In this document: positions 6,903-15,273 of the stretch, in pieces | Numbering within the stretch: the first letter of the stretch is position 1 | How the letters are laid out: each line of letters begins with the position of its first letter | Origin: JAAFIW01 sp031414805 | GTDB taxonomy: Bacteria > Pseudomonadota > Gammaproteobacteria > Burkholderiales > Burkholderiaceae_C | NCBI GenBank assembly: GCA_031414805.1 | Contig: JANOQJ010000026.1 | Coordinates: forward strand, 154,513 to 218,512 | Reading direction: 5' to 3' | DNA: 64,000 nucleotides | Position numbers and translations under genes: made by a program | The notes under the pieces: generated by a model | What the model was told of the DNA's origin: nothing | Database searches by the model: none | The model's input: the letters and a program-made list of their open reading frames with translations, nothing else

Positions 6903-9900
6903 GTTGTTTTTAGGGAGTGCTTCTCGCGGCGATAACGCAATGCTTGCCAGCCAATGCCCCCCAGCACGATGAGCAAAATCAGGATGCCATAGGTCCAAAT
7001 GATTTGCTGCACGGGCGTGTTTGACGGTCGCTCGCGCAACTCCATGCCCTTGACCGCATTGGGCGCGGGTGGGCTGGGCGAAGGCTCTTGTGCTGCAGCT
7101 TGCGGTGAGGCTTGGGGCGTTGCGGGCGGGTTTGCGCTGGGGGATGCCGCGGCACCGGCCGCCGACAGGCCAAAACCAGCGTTGGCGCGTTGCATCTTCA
7201 TGGCATCTATTTGCTCCGCCAGCGCCGTCACGGCTGGGCTGCTGCAACTGTCGCGGTCACACGAGGCACCCGCTTGTGCGATGAGTTGCCGGTTCATTGC
7301 CTCCAGTTTGGCCACCACCTGGGGGCTGGCTTTCCAGTAACCCTTGTTCACCGCCACCAGCATGCGGTCCACCATGGCTTGAAACGCAAGGGTGTTGCGG
7401 GCTTCGCGAAAGCGTTGCGCAATTTTCAGGTTGTGCTTGTCTTGTACATAGACTTCAAAAAACTCCTGCCATTTGGCGCTGTCCACCGCACCGGGCACAG
7501 TCACTTGCCAGCCCCACAGGTTGTCTACCACCTGGTGCATCAGCCGCGCACCTGCATAGCCTTCATTGAACATGGCGTTGATCCAAACGGGGTTCAGGTA
7601 GCGGGTGCGCATTTCACGGCCCATGTACTTGTCCAGCGATTCAAAGCCGCTGCGGCTGGGGTCTGACAGGTTAACCATCTGGGTTTGCGGCGAGGTGCCC
7701 GTGACGTAGCGGATGGCCATGGCCGCGCCGCCCATATATTGGTAGACATCGTCGTTGTCCAGCGTGCCATACAGGTTGCTGGAGGTGGAATGCAGCACCA
7801 TCTTGACGTCTTTCAGGGCCAATTTGAAAACGTCGATGGCTAATGACGTGCCAGGGGCACTGTCCTTATCAGATGGATCGCCCTTGCTGCCCCAATATCC
7901 CTGACCAAACAGATGGCCCACGCGATTGAAATACACATCCACCACCTGCGCCTCGGTGTTCCAGGTGTTGCCCGCGCGAATCACGTTGTCCAGGCCGGTT
8001 CCATAAGCACCCGGTGGTTCGGTGAACATGCGCACGGCCGCCATGCGCATCGCTTCGTCAACGGGCACGCCGCGTGCTTCGAGTGCCTGGCGGGCGCGCT
8101 GCACATTGGCGCGAACCGGGTTGTCATCTTCTGGCAGGTCTTTCACCGCATTGACGGCTTTGTCAATCAGCAGCATCAGCATGGGCAGTGAATCGCGGTA
8201 CAGGCCCGACGGCGTGAGCACCACATCCACTCGCGGGCGCCCGAGTTCGGCGCGCGAAATCAGTTCCACATCGACGATGCGGCCAAACACATCCCACTTG
8301 GGCCGCACGCCCATCAAAGACAAGATTTGCGCTTCAATCACACCACCGTGCCGCATGGTCTCGCCAGACCACAGGTTGAACAGCAGGCGGTCGGGGTACA
8401 CACCGTTCTTGCTGCGGTAGTCAGCCATCAAGGTGTTGGCCAGCGCAACGCCCTGGTTGTAGGTGCCGTTGGATGGAATGCGTGAAGGATCAAACCCGTA
8501 CAGGTTTTTACCGGTGGGCAGCGAGGCCGGGCTGCGTAGCGGATCACCGCCGGGGCCTGCAGCCACATAGCGACCGGCCAGCGCCGCCACCAGCGCGTCC
8601 AGCTCGGCGCGTGCACTGGCCAGCATCAGCGCGCTCAGCGCCTGCACTTTTTGCTCAAACTCGGCGGGCATCATGGGCCCCATGCGCTCCACCATGGCAT
8701 CTGCCGTGCTGCGGCGCAGTTCTTCGCTAGGGGCCACGCCCAGCGTGTGCAGGCCCAGCGGGGTTTGGGTTTCTTCCACTTCGTGCAAGTAGTCGTGCAG
8801 GGCCTCAATGTCATCAGCGTTCTTCAGCTCGTCGCGCCCCAGGTCTTTGAGCAAACCCATTTTTCTGGCCAGCCGGTTGATGTCGGTCAACGCGGCGGCC
8901 GCTGCTGTGTTGCTTTGCTCCTTGGCGACGCCATAGTCGTCAAACAGGCCGTGCAACTTCAGCAAATCCGGGTTCAACCCTGCTTTGTCAAATGGTGGTG
9001 TCATGTGCGAGATCAGCGTGGCCATGCCCCGGCGCTTGGCCTGCAGGCCTTCACCCACCACGTCCACGCTGTAGGGGTAGACCTGAGGCACATCGCCCAC
9101 CATGGCTTCGCTGGGGTCTGCGGCGGTAAAGCCAACCTCTTTGCCGGGTAGCCATTCGTGGGTGCCGTGCGTGCCCACGTGCACCATGGCATGGGCCTGA
9201 AAGTCTTTTTGCAGCCACAGGTAGAAAGCCAGGTATTGGTGGTGCGGTGCGAGTGCCACGTCGTGGTACATCTTTTTCACGTCGCCCCAGCCGCGCACGG
9301 GTTGCGGCGCAAACAGCAAATTGCCATAGCGCTGGGCAGGGAACACGAAATGCGCTTTTCCTGCTTTATCAGTCCACACCATGGTTTTTGCCGCCTCGGG
9401 CTCTCCCCAAGAGCGGACCATACTGGCGCGCAGCGCCTGCGGTTGTGCATCAAACCACTGGCGGTATTGCGCCACGGGCAGCAGCACAGCCTGGCCCGAG
9501 GCCACCAGTGCCTGCAACGCACCGGGGGTGGTGTCGGCCACATTTGTGCCGTGCTGTTGCAGGCGCTCAAACAATGCGGTCTCGTCCTTGGGGTGGTTTT
9601 GCGTGGTGTAACCCTCGGCTTCCAGGCGGGTCAAAATTTGCCACAGCGAGCGCGGCATCACGTTCAGGTAGGACGCGCCCACGTTGTGCTTACCTGCTGG
9701 GTAGTTGTAGTAGACGATGGCCACGCGCTTGTTCGACGCTTCCGTCGTGCGCAAGTCCACCAGCTTGCGCACACGGTCTGCCATGCGTTCAACACGTTCG
9801 GCAATGGGCACTTCAGCCACGTACTCCAGCCCGGTTTGTGCGTCTTGGCGGCGCTCTTTGCTGGCCACAACCGTCGGTGCCACGATGCCCGCCAGCTCCG

Positions 9901-10873
9901 CACCGCTGATCTGCCACGAGCGCTCGTTTTGATCCAGCCCTAGCGGGGAGTTTTCCCATTCTTTTTGGGTTGATTTGTACAAGGTGATGGCGTTGATAAG
10001 CGGCACGTTCAGGCGCTCCAGCAGCGGGCCAATCCTGTCGGGCACGTTACCAATTTTCATGGCCACTGCCACCACCGCCTGCACCCGGGGGCGATTGGAG
10101 CCGTCCAGAAAAAACGTCTGCACGGGCACGGTCGATGGAAATCCGTAGACAGGCAGCACATTGAAACCGCGCGCCTCCAGCGCCCTGGCCATGGCACCCA
10201 GGCTCTCGTCTTGCCCACTGACCGCCTGACCTCGGCTGAGCACCATGCCCACCCAGGGTTTGTCGGCGTCACCGGGGCGGTGGCGCTGATACGCGGCGGC
10301 GTAGGCCTCGAAGTTTTCAAACAGCTCACCGGTTCGCCAATCCAACGCGCCCACTTGCGGCAGCTCGCGCACGGGCAGAGCTTGTGTTGCAAACCCATGG
10401 TCGCGGCGCAGCGCAAAGCGGACCATGTTGGCCCAGTTCTCGGTACCGCCCGCATCGGCATACGTGCGCAGTGCCAGGTCTTCAGTCAGCCCCAACTGGC
10501 TGGAGGCTCCCTCGTTTTGCCCTACGCCATACAGGCGCTTGCCCTTGGCGGCCAAGGCTTGCATGGCAGCGCCAACCGATTGACTCACCGAGCCCACCAT
10601 GTGGCGGGCAAACACCACGTCGGCCTGCGCCAGCGCCGCCACATCGGCTGGCGTGAGCAAAGACTGGGGCAATACGCGAAACGTCACTTGCGCGAAAGCA
10701 GCTTCCTGCTTGAGCAGTCGGGCTGCGGCCACCATTTGCAGCGTGGCTTGATCGCCGGGGATAACCACCACCGTGAGCGCCGATGCGGCGCGGGCGGTCG
10801 GGGCGACCAGGATGGCCAACCCCAACAGTGCTGCGGTGGCCAACCAGCGAAACCAGCACATGCGCAGGCTCAT
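6899..10873 (-). CDS. Exported, membrane-anchored CobN-like chelatase (HmuS-like)
   Basis: 1324 residues. The first ~30 form a signal peptide (WLATAALLGLAILVA, cleavage near TARA-A). The body is the CobN/BchH fold with the chelatase signatures HVGTHGTHEWLPGKEVGF and YPYSVDVVGEGLQAKRRG. A Pro/Ala-rich linker and one C-terminal membrane helix (IIWTYGILILLIVLGGIGW) close the protein, so the catalytic part should face the periplasm. True cobaltochelatase CobN is cytosolic and works with CobS/CobT, absent here. Export plus neighbours (TonB receptor, ExbB-like channel, DUF2149) match HmuS of Bacteroidetes hmu operons, a heme-dechelating CobN relative. ATG 10873 overlaps the receptor stop (ATGA). 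Heme rather than cobalamin or another tetrapyrrole is inference. Confidence 0.85.
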   Translation of the reverse strand: MSLRMCWFRWLATAALLGLAILVAPTARAASALTVVVIPGDQATLQMVAAARLLKQEAAFAQVTFRVLPQSLLTPADVAALAQADVVFARHMVGSVSQSVGAAMQALAAKGKRLYGVGQNEGASSQLGLTEDLALRTYADAGGTENWANMVRFALRRDHGFATQALPVRELPQVGALDWRTGELFENFEAYAAAYQRHRPGDADKPWVGMVLSRGQAVSGQDESLGAMARALEARGFNVLPVYGFPSTVPVQTFFLDGSNRPRVQAVVAVAMKIGNVPDRIGPLLERLNVPLINAITLYKSTQKEWENSPLGLDQNERSWQISGAELAGIVAPTVVASKERRQDAQTGLEYVAEVPIAERVERMADRVRKLVDLRTTEASNKRVAIVYYNYPAGKHNVGASYLNVMPRSLWQILTRLEAEGYTTQNHPKDETALFERLQQHGTNVADTTPGALQALVASGQAVLLPVAQYRQWFDAQPQALRASMVRSWGEPEAAKTMVWTDKAGKAHFVFPAQRYGNLLFAPQPVRGWGDVKKMYHDVALAPHHQYLAFYLWLQKDFQAHAMVHVGTHGTHEWLPGKEVGFTAADPSEAMVGDVPQVYPYSVDVVGEGLQAKRRGMATLISHMTPPFDKAGLNPDLLKLHGLFDDYGVAKEQSNTAAAAALTDINRLARKMGLLKDLGRDELKNADDIEALHDYLHEVEETQTPLGLHTLGVAPSEELRRSTADAMVERMGPMMPAEFEQKVQALSALMLASARAELDALVAALAGRYVAAGPGGDPLRSPASLPTGKNLYGFDPSRIPSNGTYNQGVALANTLMADYRSKNGVYPDRLLFNLWSGETMRHGGVIEAQILSLMGVRPKWDVFGRIVDVELISRAELGRPRVDVVLTPSGLYRDSLPMLMLLIDKAVNAVKDLPEDDNPVRANVQRARQALEARGVPVDEAMRMAAVRMFTEPPGAYGTGLDNVIRAGNTWNTEAQVVDVYFNRVGHLFGQGYWGSKGDPSDKDSAPGTSLAIDVFKLALKDVKMVLHSTSSNLYGTLDNDDVYQYMGGAAMAIRYVTGTSPQTQMVNLSDPSRSGFESLDKYMGREMRTRYLNPVWINAMFNEGYAGARLMHQVVDNLWGWQVTVPGAVDSAKWQEFFEVYVQDKHNLKIAQRFREARNTLAFQAMVDRMLVAVNKGYWKASPQVVAKLEAMNRQLIAQAGASCDRDSCSSPAVTALAEQIDAMKMQRANAGFGLSAAGAAASPSANPPATPQASPQAAAQEPSPSPPAPNAVKGMELRERPSNTPVQQIIWTYGILILLIVLGGIGWQALRYRREKHSLKTT

Positions 10874-13134
10874 CAAAAACTCAGCACCATTTCAACCGTG
10901 GCATTGCGCGCAGGCAGCAGGCTGAACTGATACACCTGCTTGTCAAACAGGTTGTTGACGGCCAGATTCACGCGCACGGTCTTGCTGGCCTGGTAGCCCA
11001 CTTTCAAATGTGTCATGGCGTAGGAGTCGTTGCTGCTGGGCACACCTTGCACCACATCGGTGTTGCGTGCGGTGATGAAGGTTTGCCCCGAGTAGCGGGT
11101 CTCCAGCGTGCCCGACCATTCGCCCTGGCGCGCGGTCAAACCCAGGTAAGCCAGCCGTTTGGGCACTTGCGTGAGTTGTTTGCCCACGCTGCCCGGGTCG
11201 GCGCTGTTTTCAAGAATTCGCGATTGGATCCACGATATGTTGCCGTTGACTTCCAACCAGCCATACGGTTTGGCTACCACGCCCCATTCAAGCCCTTTGA
11301 CCTGTGCACGACCCGCGTTGATGCGTTGCGTCAACGACAGGTCAATCTGCTTCGAATAGATCATGTCCGACAGGCGGGTGTCGTAGTAGGTGGCTGTGGT
11401 ACTCACCTTGTCAGAGATGCGCCACTGCCCGCCTAGCTCCCAGCTGGTGGCCCGCTCAGGTTTGAGTTGCGGATCGCTTTGCACCGTCAGAAAACCGGTG
11501 GGCGAAATGGTGGAGCTTTGAACGGTGGTGGAATACAAATCCAGGTTCGAAGGTGCCCTGAACGAACGGCCTACCGAGCCGCGTAGCGTCACGACATCGG
11601 TGGCCTTGAAGACGGCTGACAGCTTGGGGTTGAACGCTGTCTGGCTGCGCGACGCATAGGTGGTGGACCTGACCGGGGCGGTGCTTTGGAAAAAGTCTCC
11701 CGAAGTCTCCCAGCGATCCAGTCGTCCACCCGCGTAGAGAGTCAGGCGGTCGCTGGCTGTGAACTCGTCCTGCACAAAGAACGAGGTGATCGTGGAGCGA
11801 CCGTTGTAGCCCCCTGTCAGGTTGGTACGGCTGTCTGCATCGCGCCAGTTTGTCAGGCTGTAGCTGCGCCGCTGAACCGAGTCACGGTGAATTGACACAC
11901 CACCCACGACAAAGTGTTTGTCGCCCAGCGGAAAGCTCAGCGACGCGGTGGCATCCAGCCCGCTATTGGGTGATTCGCTGAGCGAGCCGGGACCTGTGTT
12001 GTAAGTCGACGTGGTGCCGACCGTGGGAAAGCTGAACTTGCGGTCGATTTTTGCCAGGTCCACTTTGAGTCGCACGTTGCTGCCAACCAGACCTTCGTAA
12101 CCGGCAAAGTAGCGTGTACTGGCTTCGTTCAACGGCGCGCTGCTGACAAAAGCAGCCTCAGTCAGGGCAATCGCCTGACCACCAATTTGCAGGCTGCCGC
12201 TGGAGACGGGTTGTCCAGTCGTGGCACTGCGCAGATGGGTATTGAACCGCTCGTAGTTGGCCGTGGCATCCGCATAGGCCACACCTGCGTGAACACGGCT
12301 GCTGGCCGACAGGTCGTAGTTCAACTTGAGCAGGGCGTGCTGTTGCGTCCAGGGTTGGCGCCCCCGGTCGCCCACGATGAATGCGGGCACGCCCTCACGG
12401 GTGGTGGTGGGTATGCCGCCGGTCACCGGCGTGGTGCCACCCGGGCCGGTTGGCGTGCGCACGGTGAATTCACTGACAAAGCCGCTGCGTCGAATGGTGC
12501 TCAAGCCTGCCGTGATGCCCAGGCCGTTGGCCAGCTTGTCTCGAAAATAAACGCTGGCGTCCTGACCCTGCGCGTCGCCAAAACCTTTTTTCAGGCGCAC
12601 AGTGAACTCGCGCTGCTGCGGCCGCTTGCTGATGATGTTGATCACGCCACCCATGGCGTTGCTGCCGTACAAAGACGAAAACGCCCCTGGCACCACCTCG
12701 ATGCGCTCCACGTCGTCGGGGAAAACAGTCAACCAGTTCACGCCTTGCGAGTTGGCGTTTTGAAGGGGCTGCAAACCATCCAGCAAGATCAGCGTGCGGC
12801 GCGTGTCCATACCGCGCAGCGAAAAACCACCTTCAAACGAGTGAACCTGCCCGTTTTCGGCCCGACCCAGAAACAGGCTGGGCACTTTGCCCAGTGCGTC
12901 GCTGATGCGGGAGACGTTTTTGTCATCAATCTCCTGGCGGGTGACCACGCTCACAGCCGCAGGGGCATCGGCAAGGTTCTGGTCGGAGCGGGTTGGTGTG
13001 ACCACGATGGTGGGAAGCTGTCGCGAACTGTTGTCGGCGCTCTGTGCGAACGCCACAGTAGCTGCCATGCAAGCCAATGCCATCGCGGTTTGCTTGAGGA
13101 ATGCGGGTGGTTGTAAAAAACGAGATGGATTCAT
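10873..13134 (-). CDS. TonB-dependent receptor of the CobN-like (hmu-like) operon
   Basis: 753 residues: signal peptide (ALACMAATVAFAQS), TonB-box-like TIVVTPTR near residue 45, plug motifs (APAAVSVVTRQEI, RGMDTRRTLILLDG, YGSNAMGGVINIIS) and a barrel ending in a C-terminal F. The plug is like heme/hemophore and vitamin B12 receptors (HmuR/BtuB type). It is first in an operon whose next gene is the exported CobN-like protein, with a 4-nt overlap, so both are probably made together; a tetrapyrrole ligand, most likely heme, is inferred. The start is ATG 13134; a GTG one codon earlier is possible. The upstream gap shared with the Fur-family gene carries palindromes but no B12 riboswitch signature. 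Confidence 0.87.
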   Translation of the reverse strand: MNPSRFLQPPAFLKQTAMALACMAATVAFAQSADNSSRQLPTIVVTPTRSDQNLADAPAAVSVVTRQEIDDKNVSRISDALGKVPSLFLGRAENGQVHSFEGGFSLRGMDTRRTLILLDGLQPLQNANSQGVNWLTVFPDDVERIEVVPGAFSSLYGSNAMGGVINIISKRPQQREFTVRLKKGFGDAQGQDASVYFRDKLANGLGITAGLSTIRRSGFVSEFTVRTPTGPGGTTPVTGGIPTTTREGVPAFIVGDRGRQPWTQQHALLKLNYDLSASSRVHAGVAYADATANYERFNTHLRSATTGQPVSSGSLQIGGQAIALTEAAFVSSAPLNEASTRYFAGYEGLVGSNVRLKVDLAKIDRKFSFPTVGTTSTYNTGPGSLSESPNSGLDATASLSFPLGDKHFVVGGVSIHRDSVQRRSYSLTNWRDADSRTNLTGGYNGRSTITSFFVQDEFTASDRLTLYAGGRLDRWETSGDFFQSTAPVRSTTYASRSQTAFNPKLSAVFKATDVVTLRGSVGRSFRAPSNLDLYSTTVQSSTISPTGFLTVQSDPQLKPERATSWELGGQWRISDKVSTTATYYDTRLSDMIYSKQIDLSLTQRINAGRAQVKGLEWGVVAKPYGWLEVNGNISWIQSRILENSADPGSVGKQLTQVPKRLAYLGLTARQGEWSGTLETRYSGQTFITARNTDVVQGVPSSNDSYAMTHLKVGYQASKTVRVNLAVNNLFDKQVYQFSLLPARNATVEMVLSF

Positions 13135-13204
13135 CACATGTACCTTGGGGTGCCTGCAGACCGACGATTGAGAGAAGACGGTTCTCAGGAATCTTTACGG
13201 TGTG

Positions 13205-13263
13205 TCTTGAGATTATTGAGAATGTAAAGTCAATAACGCAGAATATAACGCGAATCAATTCGC
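13205..13263. promoter_or_regulatory. Palindromic operator candidate between receptor and Fur-family gene
   Basis: 13250-13263 reads GCGAATCAATTCGC, a near-perfect palindrome related to the Fur-like site at 5928. An A/T-rich segment GAGATTATTGAGAATG (about 13210-13225) lies nearby. Both are in the divergent promoter region, suited to control of both genes by the adjacent Fur-family protein. Confidence 0.45.
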
Positions 13264-13311
13264 AACAATGCAAGCCCCGTCCTGTGCCTGCGTCTGGGGC
13301 ACACTTGCGCC

Positions 13312-13692
13312 ATGCAACGAATGACTGTTCAACGTGCGGCGATTCATCAAGCCCTGTCGGTAGCTGGCAGGCCCCTGCTGCCGCAAGAGGTTCTGGACCA
13401 AGCCCAAGCTCGGGTGCCAGGCCTGTCGCTGGCCACGGTCTACCGCAATCTCAAAGCTTTGCTGGACGACGCCGAGATTCGCCCGGTAGACCTGCCCGGC
13501 GCAGCTGCCCGCTACGAGCTGGCCAGCCACGGCCACCACCACCACTTTCAATGCCGCGCCTGCGAGCGCGTGTTTGACGTACATGCCTGCCCCGGAGACC
13601 TGGGGCGGCTGGCACCACCAGGATTTGTGGTGCAAGACCATGAGCTGACCCTGTACGGGCAGTGCAAGGACTGCCTGCAAGCACGGGGTTGA
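13312..13692 (+). CDS. Fur-family metalloregulator
   Basis: 126 residues with a winged-helix N-terminal half (QRAAIHQALSVAGRPL, LSLATVYRNLKAL at 39-51) and a metal-binding C-terminal half containing HGHHHHF (73-79). The structural zinc site uses CxxC pairs at C81/C84 and C118/C121. It is shorter than classical Fur and closer to the Zur/PerR-like subgroup that lacks a C-terminal tail. It diverges from the hmu-like receptor operon and probably represses it under metal or heme sufficiency. Which metal it senses cannot be told from this sequence. Confidence 0.88.
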   Translation: MQRMTVQRAAIHQALSVAGRPLLPQEVLDQAQARVPGLSLATVYRNLKALLDDAEIRPVDLPGAAARYELASHGHHHHFQCRACERVFDVHACPGDLGRLAPPGFVVQDHELTLYGQCKDCLQARG

Positions 13693-13697
13693 CGCTT

Positions 13698-13760
13698 CAA
13701 TTGCTATTATTTATATAGCTGCTTGAGCAATATTCATAAGGGCTGTTGGCACTTTTCGCT
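13698..13760 (+). repeat. TAGCTGCTTGAGCAG-type interspersed repeat
   Basis: A near-complete copy between convergent genes: AATTGCTATTATTTATATAG, CTGCTTGAGCAATATT, CATAAGGGCTG and a CACTTTTCGCT tail. Confidence 0.88.
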
Positions 13761-13761
13761 C

Positions 13762-14376
13762 TTATTTAGACGCTTGGCGCAATTCCAGAAAGCGCAGCAA
13801 AGTTTGTGGCTCACGCAGCACCTGCGCATCAAATTCGCTGCCAGGCTCGGTTTGTCCAGCGACAGGGCGCTCAAACGCCGCATAGCTGCCGTAACCCAGC
13901 GAAGCCGCCGCGGGCCCGTACGACGCACCCGTCGACACCTCGCCGGTGGACAGCATGGCTTGCGCGTAGCCGCCCGAAATGCCCGCCAGCGACTGCACCA
14001 CCACCACGCCCGACGCGGGCACCGCCACGTCGGTCATTTTGGAGAAAAACGGGAGGTTCACGCCGCGCCATTGCAGGGCCTGCGGTGCATCGGGCTTTTC
14101 CAGCATCACGATCCAGTCGTGCGAAAAACCGGGCGGCAAGGTCAGGCGAACCTCGTTGGCGGGCTGCCAGGTTGACTCAAAAAACGTGGCAAACACCGCC
14201 AGCAAGCCCAGCCCCGCGCAGGCCACGGCCACCAGCACCGCCTTCAAGTCCCGTGAGGGCCCGGCGGCAAACACTTGACGAGCCAACCACCCACCCAGCA
14301 AGGCTGGCAAAGCGACCATCAACACACAGCCCAGCAAAATGACCAAGGCCAAAGCACCCATTCCGTCACCACCCAT
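13762..14376 (-). CDS. Hypothetical membrane protein
   Basis: 204 residues with two N-terminal membrane helices (ALVILLGCVLMVALPALLGG; LKAVLVAVACAGLGLLAVFA) followed by a soluble domain with no motif I recognise (VRLTLPPGFSHDWIVMLEKP). Codon and base use match neighbouring host genes. The ATG at 14361 (MGALALV) is an alternative start. It is divergent from the GDT1-like gene, with starts about 85 bp apart. No function proposed. Confidence 0.6.
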   Translation of the reverse strand: MGGDGMGALALVILLGCVLMVALPALLGGWLARQVFAAGPSRDLKAVLVAVACAGLGLLAVFATFFESTWQPANEVRLTLPPGFSHDWIVMLEKPDAPQALQWRGVNLPFFSKMTDVAVPASGVVVVQSLAGISGGYAQAMLSTGEVSTGASYGPAAASLGYGSYAAFERPVAGQTEPGSEFDAQVLREPQTLLRFLELRQASK

Positions 14377-14459
14377 TGCAAACTCCTGTGAAAGGGATCA
14401 TGTATTCATTGTGCGTTGACCGGTTCAAGGGTGGGCCATCAAAAAAGGATCCAAACCCC

Positions 14460-15053
14460 ATGGAAGCGTTTTTCATCTCCACCGGCGTGGTGGCCCTGGC
14501 CGAAATTGGCGACAAGACCCAGCTGCTGGCCTTTTTGCTGGCCGCGCGCTTTAAAAAGCCCCTGCCCATCATTACGGGCATCCTGTGCGCCACCGTCATC
14601 AACCACGGCCTGGCCGGTGCGCTGGGTGCCTGGGCCACTACGCAGATCAGCCCCGATGTGATGCGCTGGCTGCTCGGCCTGTCGTTTCTGGCCATGGCCG
14701 CCTGGACGCTGGTGCCCGACAAGCTGGATGAAACCGACACCCAACTGGCCACCCGCTGGGGTGTGTTCGGTGCCACCTTCACCACGTTTTTTCTCGCCGA
14801 GATGGGCGACAAAACCCAAATCGCCACGGTGGCGCTGGCCGCCAACTACTCAGCCGCCCAATTCGGTGCCTGGGCCGTGGTGGCGGGTACCACCGTGGGT
14901 ATGTTGATTGCCGACGTGCCCGCCGTCTTCATCGGCCAGCAGTTTGCGCAGCGCATCCCGATGAGGCTGGTGCGCGCCGTGGCGGCGGGCGTGTTTGCGC
15001 TGATGGGACTCTTCACCTTGCTACGGGGTGAACGTTTAATTGCTATTTTTTAG
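14460..15053 (+). CDS. TMEM165/GDT1 (UPF0016) family membrane protein, probable Mn2+ exporter
   Basis: 197 residues with two copies of the family motif E-x-G-D-K-T-Q (AEIGDKTQ at 14-21 and AEMGDKTQ at 113-120), each in a hydrophobic half-repeat of about three helices. This is the two-domain cation/Ca-antiporter-related fold; bacterial members such as MneA export manganese. The ATG at 14460 is chosen because AAGGA precedes it and the first motif then sits at the N-terminus, as is usual; a longer frame adds 28 unrelated residues. The last residues (LIAIF) and the stop lie inside an interspersed repeat. No yybP-ykoY riboswitch was recognised upstream. Confidence 0.88.
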   Translation: MEAFFISTGVVALAEIGDKTQLLAFLLAARFKKPLPIITGILCATVINHGLAGALGAWATTQISPDVMRWLLGLSFLAMAAWTLVPDKLDETDTQLATRWGVFGATFTTFFLAEMGDKTQIATVALAANYSAAQFGAWAVVAGTTVGMLIADVPAVFIGQQFAQRIPMRLVRAVAAGVFALMGLFTLLRGERLIAIF

Positions 15054-15099
15054 ATAGCTGCTTGAGCAGTATTTATTAGGGCTGGTGGCTGTTTTGATG
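15037..15099 (+). repeat. TAGCTGCTTGAGCAG-type repeat overlapping the end of the GDT1-like gene
   Basis: AATTGCTATTTTTTAGATAG then CTGCTTGAGCAGTATTTATT and AGGGCTGG. The TAG stop of the upstream gene and its last five codons are supplied by the repeat. Confidence 0.9.
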
Positions 15100-15273
15100 C
15101 ATAAACAGTGACTGCCTGTCGTGCGTGTGTTGGGTTCGTAGATCGGGAAACAGGCAGACACAACCAAATACCCTTAAAGCGCTGCCGATTCATGGGCGGG
15201 TGATAGAACGATTGCAAGTAGCGGCCCCTGCCAAAAGGGCGCGCAACGCCATCCAAACGTTCAGGGACCCACA

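Noticed and set aside
6899..10873. Assignment as cytosolic cobaltochelatase CobN for B12 synthesis
   Set aside because: Signal peptide, C-terminal membrane anchor, and no CobS/CobT or cob genes nearby.
13135..13311. Cobalamin riboswitch upstream of the CobN-like operon
   Set aside because: No B12-box-like segment or supporting hairpins; the gap is too short for the full aptamer.
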